Of a stretch of 64,000 nt of DNA, positions 13,080-25,156 are shown one piece after another. Position numbers and translations under genes: made by a program. The notes under the pieces were generated by a model that saw only the letters and a list, made by a program, of their open reading frames with translations, made no database searches and was not told where the DNA came from. This stretch comes from Steinernema hermaphroditum (Eukaryota > Nematoda > Chromadorea > Rhabditida > Steinernematidae). The stretch spans positions 15,810,001-15,874,000 of the forward strand of contig CM059621.1 in the NCBI GenBank assembly GCA_030435675.1. Reading direction: 5' to 3'. Numbering within the stretch: position 1 is the first letter of the stretch; each line of letters opens with the position of its first letter.

Positions 13080-14330
13080 GGATGTTTCAATGTGTCAACC
13101 CATTGGATAATCGCTTATTTATTTTTGTGACAGTAATTGGTGTACCAAATTTCAATCTAATCAGTTGGCAAGCGCGCAATCATCATCTCCTTTCCACACG
13201 CTTTTCGTTTCAAGCAATTTACAGTCAAACGATCGGTGTGATTTTGTTTGGACTACTGATTTGCTTTGGCCTGTGCTTTGTTTTTGTATTTTTGGAGGTG
13301 AGACTTCAAATCTGGTGTTTCAACGTGTCAACCCATCAGACAATTTATTTATTTTTGACACAGTAAGCAGCTCTCTTATCAGTCAGGAAGCGTCTGCTGA
13401 CTACCGACATATCAGTCCCTTCGCCCTCTCGATAATTTTGAAAAGGGTCTTTCACACGTTTTTATAAATCAAACATTGACAATCTTTTACAGACGGCCTA
13501 AGCAGTGGTAATCAGAGGATCCGGATGGCGTGTGATTTCGTTTGGGATTCTGATTGGCTTTGACCCGTGCTTTGGTGTTGTATTCTTGTAGATGAGGCTT
13601 CAAATTTTTGATTGGATATTAATACACAATTTAAGTTCTCCAAGTTCTCCTAGGCTTTCGCTTTCGATTTAAACACGAAATTTAATGTAACTTGTATGGC
13701 GCTACAAAGAGCTCAGTTTAATTGATATTTGCAGATTAAATTTTTGGTTTGCAGCATTGTTTTTTCGTTACTTTAATGTAGAGTTTATGTAGAAATTTAA
13801 AAAGTTCTTGTTCCTCAACGGACTTTTCGTACTTTTCGCCGCGATTTTCAGCGCCATATTAGTGTTATTAATTGTACCCGCATGATATGTTTCATTGGGA
13901 GATTCAATTTTTGACTGTCCACCCGTCATGGCAGATTGGCTATCAACTCGTTAGATAATCGCTTTTTCATTTTTGTCGCAGTTCTTTTGGGACCAAATTT
14001 CACTCTTTACTTTGGCCCGTGCTGTAGCAATTTTATGTAGAACGAGGCGGAATTGTCGTGAACGAATATTCATTTAGCTGTGACGAAAGTATTCGACCAG
14101 TTCAAAGAGCTTCTTTCAAGGCAGAACGGCACTAAAAACTGTTACCAAACGATTCTGTTTGCCATTTTTGAAGTTTGATCCGTGTTGCTTTCGCTTTCGA
14201 TTTAACGATAAAATTCAAATTGACTTATAGGTCTCTACAGAGAACTCAGCTCACTCGATATGTGGCATTGGAAGATTCAATTTTCGGATGATGATAGGCC
14301 TTGCCCTGTATGGCTTTTTGTCACATTCAT
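13080..14330 (+). repeat. Degenerate tandem array with units of roughly 230-600 bp
   Basis: The words GTTTCAAxGTGTCAACCCAT and TTATTTATTTTTG occur at about 13,085 and 13,310, with a weaker copy at about 13,950. GCTTTGGCCTGTGCTTTG (13,263) recurs as a variant near 13,557. CTTTCGCTTTCGATTTAA followed by a segment ending near AACTCAG recurs at about 13,660 and 14,190. This is a cluster of diverged local duplications with no conserved frame, lying just upstream of the carboxylesterase exons. Confidence 0.6.
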
Positions 14331-14726
14331 TTAGACTTTTCTGTGCGTTTATTTCTTGCCGTAGCTATTTAATCTTCGCGTTCCATTTTTGTCCCGGGTA
14401 TTCAATGGTCAGCGTCTCGTGTTGCAGCGGCGTCCGTAAATCTGAATCTTAATTCTTAATGTAGATCAGTATTCGGTAGGTTAATATGATAGAACAGAAA
14501 AAATGTATTCCCTTTTTAATACACATTTTATGTTTGCACTTTTTAAATCCTTTTCAATGTGTTGTGTGCTTGAGGCCGTGTTGAAACTGTTCCTATGGAT
14601 ACGGTCCAGAAGTTGCCGAGCGCAATGTGGCCAATGACCTATTACAATAAGGAATTCATTCAGTATTTTTGGAGAAAAAAAAGCTTTTGGTTTGATGCGG
14701 ACATTACAAACTGATAATTTCTTTAG

Positions 14727-17700
14727 ACGATCGGAGCGAATGACTTCGCCGTCTTCAAAGGAATACCGTATGCCGCGCCTCCAGTCGGATCGCTCCGCTT
14801 CCAGATGCCCGAGCCGCCGGCCAAGTGGCGTGGCGTAATGAACGCCACGCAGTACCCTCCAATGTGCGCGCAGAAGGCACGCACCAAATCCACCGATCCA
14901 GCTCATCTCTACCGTATACATATTGCCGAAGACTGCCTTTACTTGAACGTCTTTGCGCCGCCCCAGTTCACCAACGACACCTACCCGGTGATCGTTTGGA
15001 TCCACGGCGGCGGGTTCCAGTCGGGCTCCAGCGCCGACTATCCCCAGGAGGCGATTCTGAACAACATCGTCTCGAGGAGGATCGTTTTCGTTTCGATAAA
15101 CTATAGATTAGGACCGTTAGGGTTCCTGTCCACGGGAGATAGCACGATCCCCGGAAATAATGGACTGTGGGATCAGATTCTTGCGCTCAAATGGGTAAAG
15201 GTAGGGTGAAATGGATGGTCATGGCATGAGGGAATTACTGGTTTCAGAAAAATGCTCACGTGTTTGGAGGTGATCCAGAGAATATTCTTCTGATGGGTCA
15301 GGGAAGTGGCGCTGCGTCCGCTTCACTACTGGCCTTATCGCCGAGGGCCGAAGGTGAGTCAGTTGGACAGTCTTTCAAGATCATGCCATTGGTGCTATTT
15401 TTGTAATATTCTTCGGTGATGTGATCTGAGCTATTAGATGCCACTGATGGAGAAAATATACGAAGAATCATGTTTACAATCGAAAAAATCAAAATCAGCA
15501 AATCGCCTTTAAAGTCGCCAGCGAACCTAAAGTAGAATCATATAACGAATTCATGGCATTCCACCTCAAAACTCCACAATTTCTCTGATGAAAATTAGTT
15601 TGAAAGTTCCACCTGGTGACAGAAAACTGTATTTACAGAAGAAGCTCCATCCGTGTTTATCTACGGTTCCGGCTTGAAACAGATATTTTGAGGAGTCGGC
15701 AGCTTTGCCCATAGCACGTTTTCTTATTTAATCTACATGCATTTTAAAAACATATCATTTTTGCATAATTTCTTTTGCTTCCTTACAAAGAAAATTAGGA
15801 AACAATAAGCGCTACCAAACTTATATTTTGGGTGATTTTTTCTTATTGTGACCTAGCTATTGAGCTGTGCACAGTACGGTGCATAACTCACCCCACTGAA
15901 GTGCTACTTCTCAATATCTATTGAAATACGCCGTCACCATCTGAAAAAGCATCTCAAAACATGTAGACTCCTGAAGACCCCCGCGCTTAAAGTGCATATA
16001 TCAGTCGAGAAAGGGCCTCAGACTGCCTCTGTCTGCAAATCGACCGGTGCATAATGATAGACTCACCTACAGGAGGCGGCTGATTTTCGTTGGTCACTTT
16101 TCCCTTACTATCTGTTTGTTTTCTCGTGAGGATGTTCTTTCCACGCTTGATTCAGGAGTCGGCAGCTGAGGAGTCAGCCGCAGGCCGCAGTGCGTTTTCT
16201 CACTTAATCTTTTCTCACTTAAATTTTTTTTTTAAGTTTTAAAAATTTTTGCATAACTGCATCCTCGGCGTTGTTATCTTCACCACGTGGTGATTGATCG
16301 CTTTCGTGGAGTTCGAAAAAAATAGACTGTAGCTATTGAGCCGTATTGATGAGAGATATACCGTTGATACTAGCAAATCAGCATTACCTTCTTCTTACAT
16401 AAGCTAGATCTCACTGCTCTCAACAAATCGTTTATTTCATTTTGGAATAAACAAACGGAGAATCGTGGTAAACGATACATTGGGAAGATTTTTGTTCAGT
16501 GCTTTACTGACCCTTGTTTTTTCGTGTGGATGTTCTTATCACGTATTTGAAGAATTACATGAACAACCAAACAATCGTTTTATCTTTACATCTCTTAGAA
16601 TGTGATCGTTCTGTAGAAAAGTGTAAATTTGAAAAGGAATGCCATTTCATTTATTTGTATTTTTGCGCTGGAACGGTACTGCAGCAATTAGTATTTTATT
16701 TTTGTGTTTCCTCGTTGCGTCCATCTCGAACAGCTGCTTTCTTCCACATGTTTCAGCTAAAAATGTCATTTACCAAGAATAATTTTACAAATAATTAACA
16801 ATTTTTGAGAATGATGGTTGTTTTCCTGAGAGTGTTTTCCTATCGGTGGCACGGAAAATCTGTTCTGACGTTTGTATTCCGTACCCATCACCATAGTGCG
16901 CATAAGGATTTTAAATTATAAAAACTTTTACTTCTGCGTTACATAACAATCCATAAAAAATACCGAACATTCGACCGACTCAGATTTGGCGTGGCCACGG
17001 AAATAGGAGCACCGAAGCTCCACTCTTTTTTTAATGTTTTAATGAATTTCTTGTGCAACTTCTTAACCAAAGCGCACGATTAAAGCGTTTTTCTACAACG
17101 TGCTTTTTAAAAATTATCGCATTCTGAGAACTACGAACGTTCTAAAAATGAATCTTAATTAATATTAAATATTAAATTACCGTTTTCTGAATTGAAGCGG
17201 AACAATCTGGTATACTGTATAAAGTACAGTACAGACAATCAATCTAATTTTTGACGTGTTCTCCTTGAAACAACAGCTTTAAACAAAAATATTCATTTTC
17301 GGGAACAGTCCGCGGTCCCCGAACATAGTCATCAATAAAAAAAGAACTTAGAAGTTCAAATTTTTGGGATACGGAGTTGACACACAGGTAATGTATGCTT
17401 CTAATGGCATTTTCATTTTTGGGGAATACAATTACATACATTTTCCGTATGTGATCCCCGAAAGATAGTCATGAATAGTCTCATAGCACATGGTCGTTCT
17501 CTTGAAAAGTAGATATTTGCGTAGGATTGTCATTGGAACTAAATCACGTCTTTCATTTGTGCCCCCAGCGATCGGTCGGGTCGTCCACTCGCTCTCGCTC
17601 TCTCTGAGGCTGTCTGAGCCGAATGAGTTGAGTGAGCGGTCGTTCTCGGCAGTCGTTGTTGGCGCAATGATCGCCCCGGCTCCCAGAAGGCCTGGAACAC

Positions 17701-20700
17701 CAGGGAGCCGTAGTTCCACCGTCTCGCCAAAAAGCCCGTCACGACCGCCCGACTCTACCCGCGCCGCCAGAGAAGTCGAAGAAGCGTTGCAACTCCGAAG
17801 TCCGCGCCGCCAGCCGAACCGAAGATGACTCTCCGCTCCGTTGGCTCTACTCCACCGCTATTCCACTTCCGGAATCAGCTCTTCACGACTTCGATGCCCG
17901 CGCAAACTAATGGGAGCGCTGCATTCTATTCGGATTCGTCTGCTCCACCGAAATCAGAAGAAAATCAGCGACCACGGTGTGACTATGTTCTTCTTTGTGC
18001 ATATATGAGACGTCCTGCACGGCGTAAGCCGTTGATTCGGGAAGATAAATCGTGTAAATCGTGTAAACTAAATCACGTTTGTTTCATTTCGCTCATGCTT
18101 TCGAGATACACCCGGCTATTAGCGTTACAGAACTTTTACTGTCTGTCTGTATACTGTCTGTCAAGGAACATGTGGGTCTAGTCCCTTCAATAAGTCTCTT
18201 CAACGCCAATTTTTAGGCCTCTTCAACAAAGTTCTGCTCATGTCCGGAACAGCCATATCGTCAGGAGTTGTGCAGGACACGTGTGTAATTATCATTTTCT
18301 GATTTAGCACAAACTTATATGATGCATTAAGTATAGCACAAACACTCAATCTTAATTTTTGGACGCTTGCTCCTAGAACTCTCCTCTCCTTGGAGCATGT
18401 TCTGCAAACAGTAGCTTTAAATATTTATCCCAAGCTTTTCACTTTTTACTGAAGAATCATTATTTTTGTCTCTTTGTGATGTTCATTTTTGAGGACCCCC
18501 GCAATAACCACTTACATCTTGACGATTGCTTCATGACATCTTCTTTTTTGAACAATACAATTGCATACGTTTTCTGTATGTGATACTAGAACATGAATGA
18601 AAACTTACAGCTTCAAATTCTTGGGATACGATCCGGCCATTTTCTCGGGACACACACAAATTCACACGTAATGGAGACCTGTCTAGACAGTCTGCCAACG
18701 GACATGTCTATATCTATCGTCAACGCCAATTTTTAGGCCTTTTCAACAAAGTTCTGCTCATGTCCGGAACAGCCATATCCCCGGGAGTTGTGCGGGACAC
18801 GGCCATCAACGCCACCTGGGCGCTAGACAAGAAACTCCAGTGCCAATCGTTCAACTCATCCGAGCTGATCGGCTGCTTCAGGAAAAGGCTCAAAAACGAG
18901 ATTCTCAACATGGTGGTTGGTGAAAGGGGGCCCGATTCCGTTGTGAAACGTTTCCACTTAGGACTCGCAGTACGACGACTACGACGAGTTCGTGCCGATC
19001 GTTGACGGCGAACAAGGAGTGATTCCCGACACGCCCGAAATCCTCGCCACATATCGACGCAAAATCCCCATCATGCTGGGGACCACACACGACGAAAGCT
19101 CACTTCGTTTAGTGCTGCTCGACGAGAAGCGGCTCAATCACACGGCGTTAGACGTGTCGGTGGCGGAGGACCTGGCCGAGAATCTGACGAGGACGTTCAG
19201 CGGATTCGTCAACCATCCCCTGATTTCCGAGGGGTGCAAGCATGAGTACATTTGGACCAAAATCGATCCCTCTGTGGAATCGGACATTCTCTACAATTCC
19301 ATATTGAAGGTAGTGTTTGCGCAATTAGAACAGATGTTTACAAAGAGTTTAGATGTATTCGCATTTTTGGTACGACGCGCCGACGTCTCGACTGGCGACG
19401 TACTACGCGAAACAGAAAGTTCCTGTCTTTCTCTACTCCTTCGACCATATTAGCGAAAATTTCGAGACTGACCGTAAGTTATCTTCTGGTTCTAATTCTG
19501 ACTCAATCTGGTTACAAAGCACTGCCATCTTAGGTTTAGGTATGGCACTTTTGCCAGATTGGATTTAGATGGTCAAAACGATTACATTTCGGATAGTGAC
19601 TGGCGGTCAAAATGGCCGAAACTGGAATGAGTAGGGTACCGAAATGACCGACATTTGTGGCCTTTTTGACCACATTTCTTCCCTTTCTTGTGAATAGTAA
19701 GCATTCTATTTACATCTGTTACAAAACTGTGTAAAATAAAACTTCCCTCAAGTGGATTGTCCTGTACGAATGGCGTATTTTTGACGCGCTATTTCAGCAA
19801 AGGTGTCATCTCTACTAGGACTAACACTTGACTCAAGTTAAATCGGTTACTTTTTTGACTCGACGACTCGAACCTCAACCATTGATGTTCAGCTGACAGA
19901 AGCTATGTCATCTGAAATGGAAGCAAGAGGAATATGAGAGCAGGGAGGTCAAGGATCAAAATAGTCAGTGTAGCGTGAGGAACGCGGAGAACGGAGCTTC
20001 CTCCCTACATTTTTACCGTAATTACCGTACTTTCTGAAATGGGATCCATCAATCCATGTGGGACCGAACACCAAAGCCTCACCACTTTGGATCTTCGGAT
20101 GGATCGCCGTTAGGAGGCACGTGGGATAGATAATGTACTTGGGCCTAACGCCCTCCTTCCCGGGTCCCCCTCTTCTTTTTTCACCTCCTCTTTCAGGTGC
20201 CTTCCACGGCGCGGACGAAATATTCCTTTTCGAGATCGAACCTCGCTTCTTGACCACGCGAAGAGACCGCAATTGGCAAATCGACCGACGGGTAACGGAG
20301 ATCTTCGCCGACCTAATCGTTAACTTCCTGAAATACAAGTGAGCCTCATCCCATTTTGCCCCCTTCTCACTCTTACAGTAACCCGACGCCCGACATGGCC
20401 GGGTTCTCCTTCAACTGGACGTCGATGGAGGAGCGCCAGTTGAACTACCTATCAATCACCGACTCGCCCCAGATGGAGGTCGGCTTCCGGTGGCAGGGCC
20501 ACGTCTTCTGGAATTGGTACGCGCGCCATCTCGATGCCGTCGACGTCGGCAATCTGCACAGAATCGCGCAGCTCGACAAACAGTTGGGAGACTATCAGGT
20601 AGGCCTTCTGACGAGAGTTGCAAAGACGAGAGTTCTTCAGCTCGCCACCTGGATGCTCCTCTTCTGCGCCCTCTTCTTCTTCGCCATTCTCGTCGGCCTC

Positions 20701-20745
20701 GCGTGCTACTGCACCAGGAAGGAAGCGGACGACGACGAGTTATGA
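14727..20745 (+). CDS. Membrane-anchored carboxylesterase (alpha/beta hydrolase), 5' end not found
   Basis: Type-B carboxylesterase, a serine hydrolase acting on esters. Exons by splice sites and phase: 14727-15200, 15248-15353, 18737-18912, 18962-19309, 19353-19473, 20197-20338, 20379-20598, 20641-20745; these give 563 in-frame residues. Landmarks in order: FKGIPYAAPPVGSLRF, EDCLYLNVF, the oxyanion-hole loop HGGGF, the nucleophile elbow GQGSGAA (Ser; E replaced by Q relative to the usual GESAG), the acidic residue in THDESSL and the histidine in AFHGADEIFLF. The catalytic triad therefore looks intact. A C-terminal helix (LATWMLLFCALFFFAILVGL) followed by CYCTRKEADDDEL suggests a type I anchor facing the lumen or cell exterior. 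The signal-peptide exon is not visible upstream. The last intron (20599-20640) is 42 nt and stop-free, so it may be retained. A polyadenylation signal AATAAA lies at 20,917. C. elegans CEST enzymes have this architecture; substrate unknown. Confidence 0.92.
15354..18196. other. Large carboxylesterase intron, repeat-filled
   Basis: The intron between the second and third recognised exons is 3.4 kb against 40-50 nt elsewhere in the gene. It holds a direct repeat pair at about 15,680-15,790 and 16,150-16,260 (AGGAGTCGGCAGCT, then a segment ending TTTTTGCATAA), an F1-family copy at 17,540-17,740, and a segment at 17,250-17,470 that is partly repeated at 18,390-18,660. I see no independent gene in it. 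Confidence 0.6.
17540..17745 (+). repeat. F1 dispersed repeat copy
   Basis: Contains GAGTTGAGTGAGCGGTCGTT, GTCGTTGTTGGCGCAATGAT and CCCGGCTCCCAGAAGGCCTG, matching the other F1 copies. It lies in the big carboxylesterase intron. The open frame across it is not supported as coding. Confidence 0.7.
18196..18281 (+). pseudogene. Duplicated carboxylesterase exon start (pseudo-exon)
   Basis: The 5' part of the authentic exon at 18,737 is repeated here: an identical CAACGCCAATTTTTAG acceptor, then 64 bases encoding GLFNKVLLMSGTAISSGVVQ plus Asp and Thr against ISPGVVRDT in the real exon, then GTGTGT. Joined to the preceding exon it reads in frame, but its 64-nt length does not match the phase of the next exon, so inclusion would shift the frame. 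The copies differ at only a few positions. I read it as a recent partial exon duplication; a regulated poison exon is the alternative. Confidence 0.75.
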
Positions 20746-20916
20746 CTAATGGGCGAGGTTTCATCACATAATTCGCCTCCTTCTAACCTCCCCAACGGCT
20801 TTCACAAGACATCAACGCTCTGACTTCTCGCCTTTTCTCTCTCTCGTGGTGAAACCTCGCTTCATTATCGGAAATGGGCCATTTTTGGAATTCCCGAATT
20901 GCGTCAAATGTAAATG

Positions 20917-20922
20917 AATAAA
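20917..20922 (+). terminator. Polyadenylation signal of the carboxylesterase
   Basis: AATAAA about 170 bases after the stop codon and the only canonical signal close downstream. Confidence 0.6.
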
Positions 20923-23550
20923 TCTTTTTATCGGATTCCCTTTTGTGAAAACCCTACATTGCAAGGTGATTTGATAGGGGCTTCAATGAATCAGGATAGC
21001 CGTATGATCCTGAGTTCGGACTTGTACTTAAAGGACTAAACGAATCTGAGTCTTGAATCACTCGTTGCGACCACTGATACAGGGTTCGTTACCACAAAAA
21101 GCCGACCTGAGAAGCGATATTTGAGTTGGAAAAAGATCGGTAAACGACTGGAAGGCCTGGAACACCGGGTGTAAGATTCAAGAGTACAAACTGGCTAAAA
21201 CTCTCCAGACGACGACTTCGGATTTATGCACAAATCTTAAAATGGCATATTTCAAAAGTTATTTCGATCTAGCAAGGGAACCTTTCGAAATTTTCGGCTC
21301 AGATCGAGTTGAGAACACAGCTAGGCCTTCATTGGAACTGGAAGTTTTCTTGCCTTCCATATCCAGATCCTGCCCGACTCCTTCCCCAACTTGTCTTTCT
21401 TTGTATCTTGGGTATGTAACATTGATTTCACCGCTCAAACTTTTCAATGATTTCAGGCTTCATGCCCAAGATTTCCCAACTTCGGCAAGTCAGTTGGCGA
21501 TTCGGCGTAAGGAAAAGTTAATAACAGAACCCATTGTCCCGATCCATACAGCGAATCTTCTGATTCCGGCGATCTTCCTGAAGAGTAATAGTATACACTT
21601 CCACTTACCCCAAATCAGCTGGAAATCAGCTTGACTCGATGACTCAACGTTTTCTTGACTCGGATGCCAACCCTACCTACTACTCGACAAAAATACATCA
21701 CGAACGTCTTCATCTTAACCTCCTCCTAGTAGCTAACATATGAACACAGATGAGATCGCTATCTTAAACAAGCATGATCTGGATTCAAGACTGCACACGA
21801 ACCCAGCCCCTAATCTTTCAGCCGTTTCAAGACCAAACTTGAAAATCGCATTTATATTCGCTATGGCACAACTAAATATTATTTGAGCTAAAGACCACTG
21901 GAACTTCTGTCTTCATTTCATAGAAGGCTTTGATCTCGGAGAGAACGTTTTCAACTGAAACTATATTTTAAACCCCCCAGAAGTATGGCCTGAGCCCACT
22001 TTCGCTTTTAAGTTGGTCCAGCTTTTTGTCCAGGTGAAACTCGTCTACCTCTGAAAGCAGCTATGCATCCTACAGCACCGATGGTTGCCTACCTTTTGCA
22101 TGACTTGTTTGGAAAGCTGAAATGTTGCATCAATAAAGGGAAATAAACAGAGAACATCGTGCCATATGAACAAAGATGTCAAAAATATCATTTTATAAAT
22201 AATGAGCCCCAGAGTTAATAATTGTTCAATGGTCATCGAAAACAAAAATTCAACCAAGCCGCTTAAACTGACATAAATTGACCGTGTCGTATGTTCGAGA
22301 TCTATCTAGAGCCATTTCCGATTAGAGTGAATCCTAGATGCGAAAAGGATGGAGTCTTCTCTGTTTTAGTTCTTTAATACAACTTTGTAAAAACCTGCGT
22401 GGCACGCCTACTGTACAGGTGAAAGGCGAGCACAGAAAAGGGCAAAGAAGCCTTATTTTTAATGAACTGCAATTTTAGATTAGCACTGCTTTGATTTGCC
22501 CAGTCACCGACATAAACAAGCCAATATGCTTATGTTCGTTTGGAAAATTATACCGAATGTATGACATTTACTGTGCTATATTGCTCACTGGCTCCGATCT
22601 TTGCCTGACTTAGTGGACCAGGAAAACCGCTCCAACCCCTCGAAGATCGAGAATCGAAAGTGAAGAGTCGAGACTGTACACAGCCCCGATCCCTATTGTG
22701 GAGATTGTTACGTGACCACGATAATGCATCGATTCCTTTGGAACTGGGAGTGAATAAGGGTGTTCACTGGGGCTCACTTTTTCTGTACAAGGACCCTATG
22801 CAACAAGCGTTTTCCTTGTCGCTTTCAGAACATGAATAGACGGATCAATTGGGTAATTTCTTAATTTCTCAAAAATCTTACTCTTGATCGATTTGAGATA
22901 CTGTCGCATTCTTGTTTCAGCTCGCAATATGTCGTCGTTGTAGCCCACTAAACCACTACATAAAACACCCTGAAAACCTCACCACGAGCTTACATCGTAT
23001 GTCGGATTCGGTAAATTCGATGTCGTGGAGGACGGTGTCAGCGAAAACTTCAATTTCGTGCTTGAACGACTTTTGCGGAAGTGTCTATAGAGGAGCTTTT
23101 AGTCGATATGAAATACAAAAGAAACCGACGTTTTGGAACAAAACGATGAAAGCCGAAAGCAGAAGAGGGAAGGAGGATGGCATGGCGGAGGCAAACAGTC
23201 GATACAAACGCTCAAATGACAATCGATATGGGTGGCGAGTGGATGCGATGGTGAATGGTAAACAGGGGATTATAATCGTGTCGATCTGTTTTCTGGCACA
23301 AACAGAGTTTTCTCCACAACTAGCAAAGTCATGTGCCTCTAGCAAAGGACAATCAAGCGGCTCCTAGAAGACGCACGAAAGCGGTCCGAGATGTAAGAGT
23401 AGCGAGTTGGCATGGAGATGGACGCATGTCGGCCGATTGGTCCCGCCATGAACACCCTTAGGGCAACAGGCCTACTTTAAGTTCGGATGCCCTCGGAAAT
23501 GGCTTCCTAGACTTCTGTCTAGATGCCCTTTTATTGGGTCACCCTGTAGA
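20923..23550. other. Non-coding spacer
   Basis: No supported gene. The longest frame (about 22,912-23,367, plus) starts after a TTTCAG but has no recognisable domain and poor codon character, so I leave it uncalled. Unlike the flanking blocks, ATTTTTG is not enriched here. Confidence 0.5.
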
Positions 23551-23552
23551 TT

Positions 23553-23825
23553 CTCCAAAAAGAAGGCGCCGATGAGAGCTCCTGGAGGGGCTGTCAGTGC
23601 GACAGACCGACTTCGGTAATCGTGTGCTAGACAAGTCCTACAGACGCTAGCAATCATTTTGTCAAGCAGATGTGTGTGCAGTCGGTCGTAGATGGTGGAA
23701 AACAATAGGAAAACGTCCGATTTCTCACAGTTCTGTTTGAGCGGACGATTGTCTGCCAGACAAATGCTAAAGTTTGTCTCATTCACAGCCCCTCCAAGAG
23801 CTCACACCGGCGCCTTCTTTAAAAG
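23553..23825. repeat. Inverted-repeat element about 270 bp
   Basis: The left arm contains GAAGGCGCCGATGAGAGCTC and GGAGGGGCTGTCAGTG. The right arm is its diverged complement (CAGCCCCTCCAAGAGCTC, then GGCGCCTTCTTT). Arms of about 55 bases enclose a core (23,600-23,745) that also occurs, inverted, at 1,010-1,160. This is consistent with a MITE or foldback element. A MITE-like end GGGTCACCCTGTA lies just outside at about 23,537. Confidence 0.65.
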
Positions 23826-24186
23826 CCTTTCCGCTGTCCTCGTCCGTCCTGTGCTCAAATATCCCCCGCAACTTCTCGAGGGATCAATGATCCCTTCGAG
23901 AGTTGGACTTCTTTCTCTCTCGTTGATCTGCTCGCCCTTTCGCGAAGAATGCGAACAAGTCTACCGTATCGACGTTTCAGGCCTGTTCATGCCGATTGCG
24001 AATATTTACCCTGCTTCCTATTTGGGTCGCTTGCAGCCGAGATGGTCGAAGCATCTCCTCGCTAGCCAGACAAACACTCGGAATGCACCGAGTGCAAGCC
24101 AAGGATCGGTCGCTCCCCATTTGTTCTTCCTCGTCCGAACCAGGTAGGTCGCTCCTCTGTCTTCTCGCCTCCTCCACCGCTTCCAG

Positions 24187-24435
24187 ATGATTCCGCTGAT
24201 CGAGGCCGTGCAGATCGTTCTATACTGCCTGCTGGCGCTCTTCGTCGTCGGTGCGCTCTACGTGATCTCCGGGCACGAGAGGCAACGGCGTCTAGCCGAC
24301 AAGGACATCCCAGAGCTCGAGGTCTCAAATGAAACGTCACTTCGCTCCACCATTCTTCGCAGCATCCCGAGCGTTCTTAAGCGCGCCCCGCGCAGAGACA
24401 TCTTCACCGACCGCACCCTTGTTGATGCACACTGA
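24187..24435 (+). CDS. Small single-pass membrane protein, C-terminal part
   Basis: An 82-codon frame starts MIPLIEAVQIVLYC, with a hydrophobic helix to about residue 27 (LLALFVVGALYVI) and then a charged tail ending RTLVDAH. Codon use is GC-rich like the real genes here. The ATG follows CGCTTCCAG, and a good donor (CCAG then GTAGGT) lies at 24,143/24,144, so a 43-nt intron is likely. The upstream exon (about 24,065-24,143) would read in phase and supply a CTEC-containing segment ending PRPNQ. The true start is then further upstream and not identified. I do not recognise the family. The gene converges with TAF10, whose stop lies 283 bases away. Confidence 0.5.
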   Translation: MIPLIEAVQIVLYCLLALFVVGALYVISGHERQRRLADKDIPELEVSNETSLRSTILRSIPSVLKRAPRRDIFTDRTLVDAH

Positions 24436-24717
24436 TATTCGCATTGTGATAATATGATGAATGTTCTGCTGTTTGCAGGAAGTAGAAAAGAACTGGTAGT
24501 GTTCAGTGATTCCCAAGTGCTCAATGCTTTGGAAGAGCTACTTGAAGCCCAGATGCCTGTAGGGTGGCAGAGATTTTCGTCTCATCCCGTTGATTCAGCA
24601 ACAATCTAAAAACATCACCATTTCCAAAGCTGTTCACGCACTAAATCCACATTCTCAGCACAGACTTCGACCTACAACTATTTATATGAACAACAAACAA
24701 AGGGCATATTAATCGAA

Positions 24718-25156
24718 CTATTCTTTCTTCGTCTCTTCGGTAACGTTGATGCCATAATCCAAGAGCACATTCCGCACAGTTTCATTCGTCAAACAACAAT
24801 GAGCAGCGAGGACTCCTTGATGCGCGAAGTGCTCCCGTTTCTTCTTGTCCATAGCCAGCTCAGTCTGCAGCAAACACGAAGTTATTGATATCTCACGACA
24901 AACACAGAGTGCTCACCTGCATCATTGCGTCAGAGACAATATCGGCAATGAACTTCTGCGAGGCAATGGCGACCAAGTTGGCGACACGAGGGTCCAGCTG
25001 TTCCGGTGGGATTCCTGCGACTTGTGCATAATATTCAACGACAGCGTCAGGAAGCGTTGGCTTCATATTTTCGAGCTTCTTGGCCATTTCCGCCGGTCGT
25101 TCTTCGATGGCTTTCAGCTCATCGCGTAACGCCTTTAATTCTGCTGGGTTGATCAT
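24718..25156 (-). CDS. TAF10: TAF10, histone-fold subunit of TFIID and SAGA
   Basis: Exons on the minus strand are 25156-24917 and 24864-24718, giving 128 residues. TAF10 is a histone-fold protein shared by the general transcription factor TFIID and the SAGA acetyltransferase complex in the nucleus. The match is specific: PTLPDAVVEYYAQVAG, then DPRVANLVAIASQKFIADIV and SDAMMQ, a conserved lysine-rich linker (AMDKKKREHF) and the C-terminal helix with LLDYGIN. The N-terminus (about residues 1-30) is a charged, probably coiled segment, KALRDELKAIEE. The chosen ATG follows TTACAG directly, so the 5' end is probably spliced or trans-spliced there. The gene is divergent from LEO1 across about 850 bases. 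Confidence 0.93.

Noticed and set aside
22912..23367. A 151-codon plus-strand frame after a TTTCAG.
   Set aside because: No domain, no downstream donor that fits, and poor codon character.
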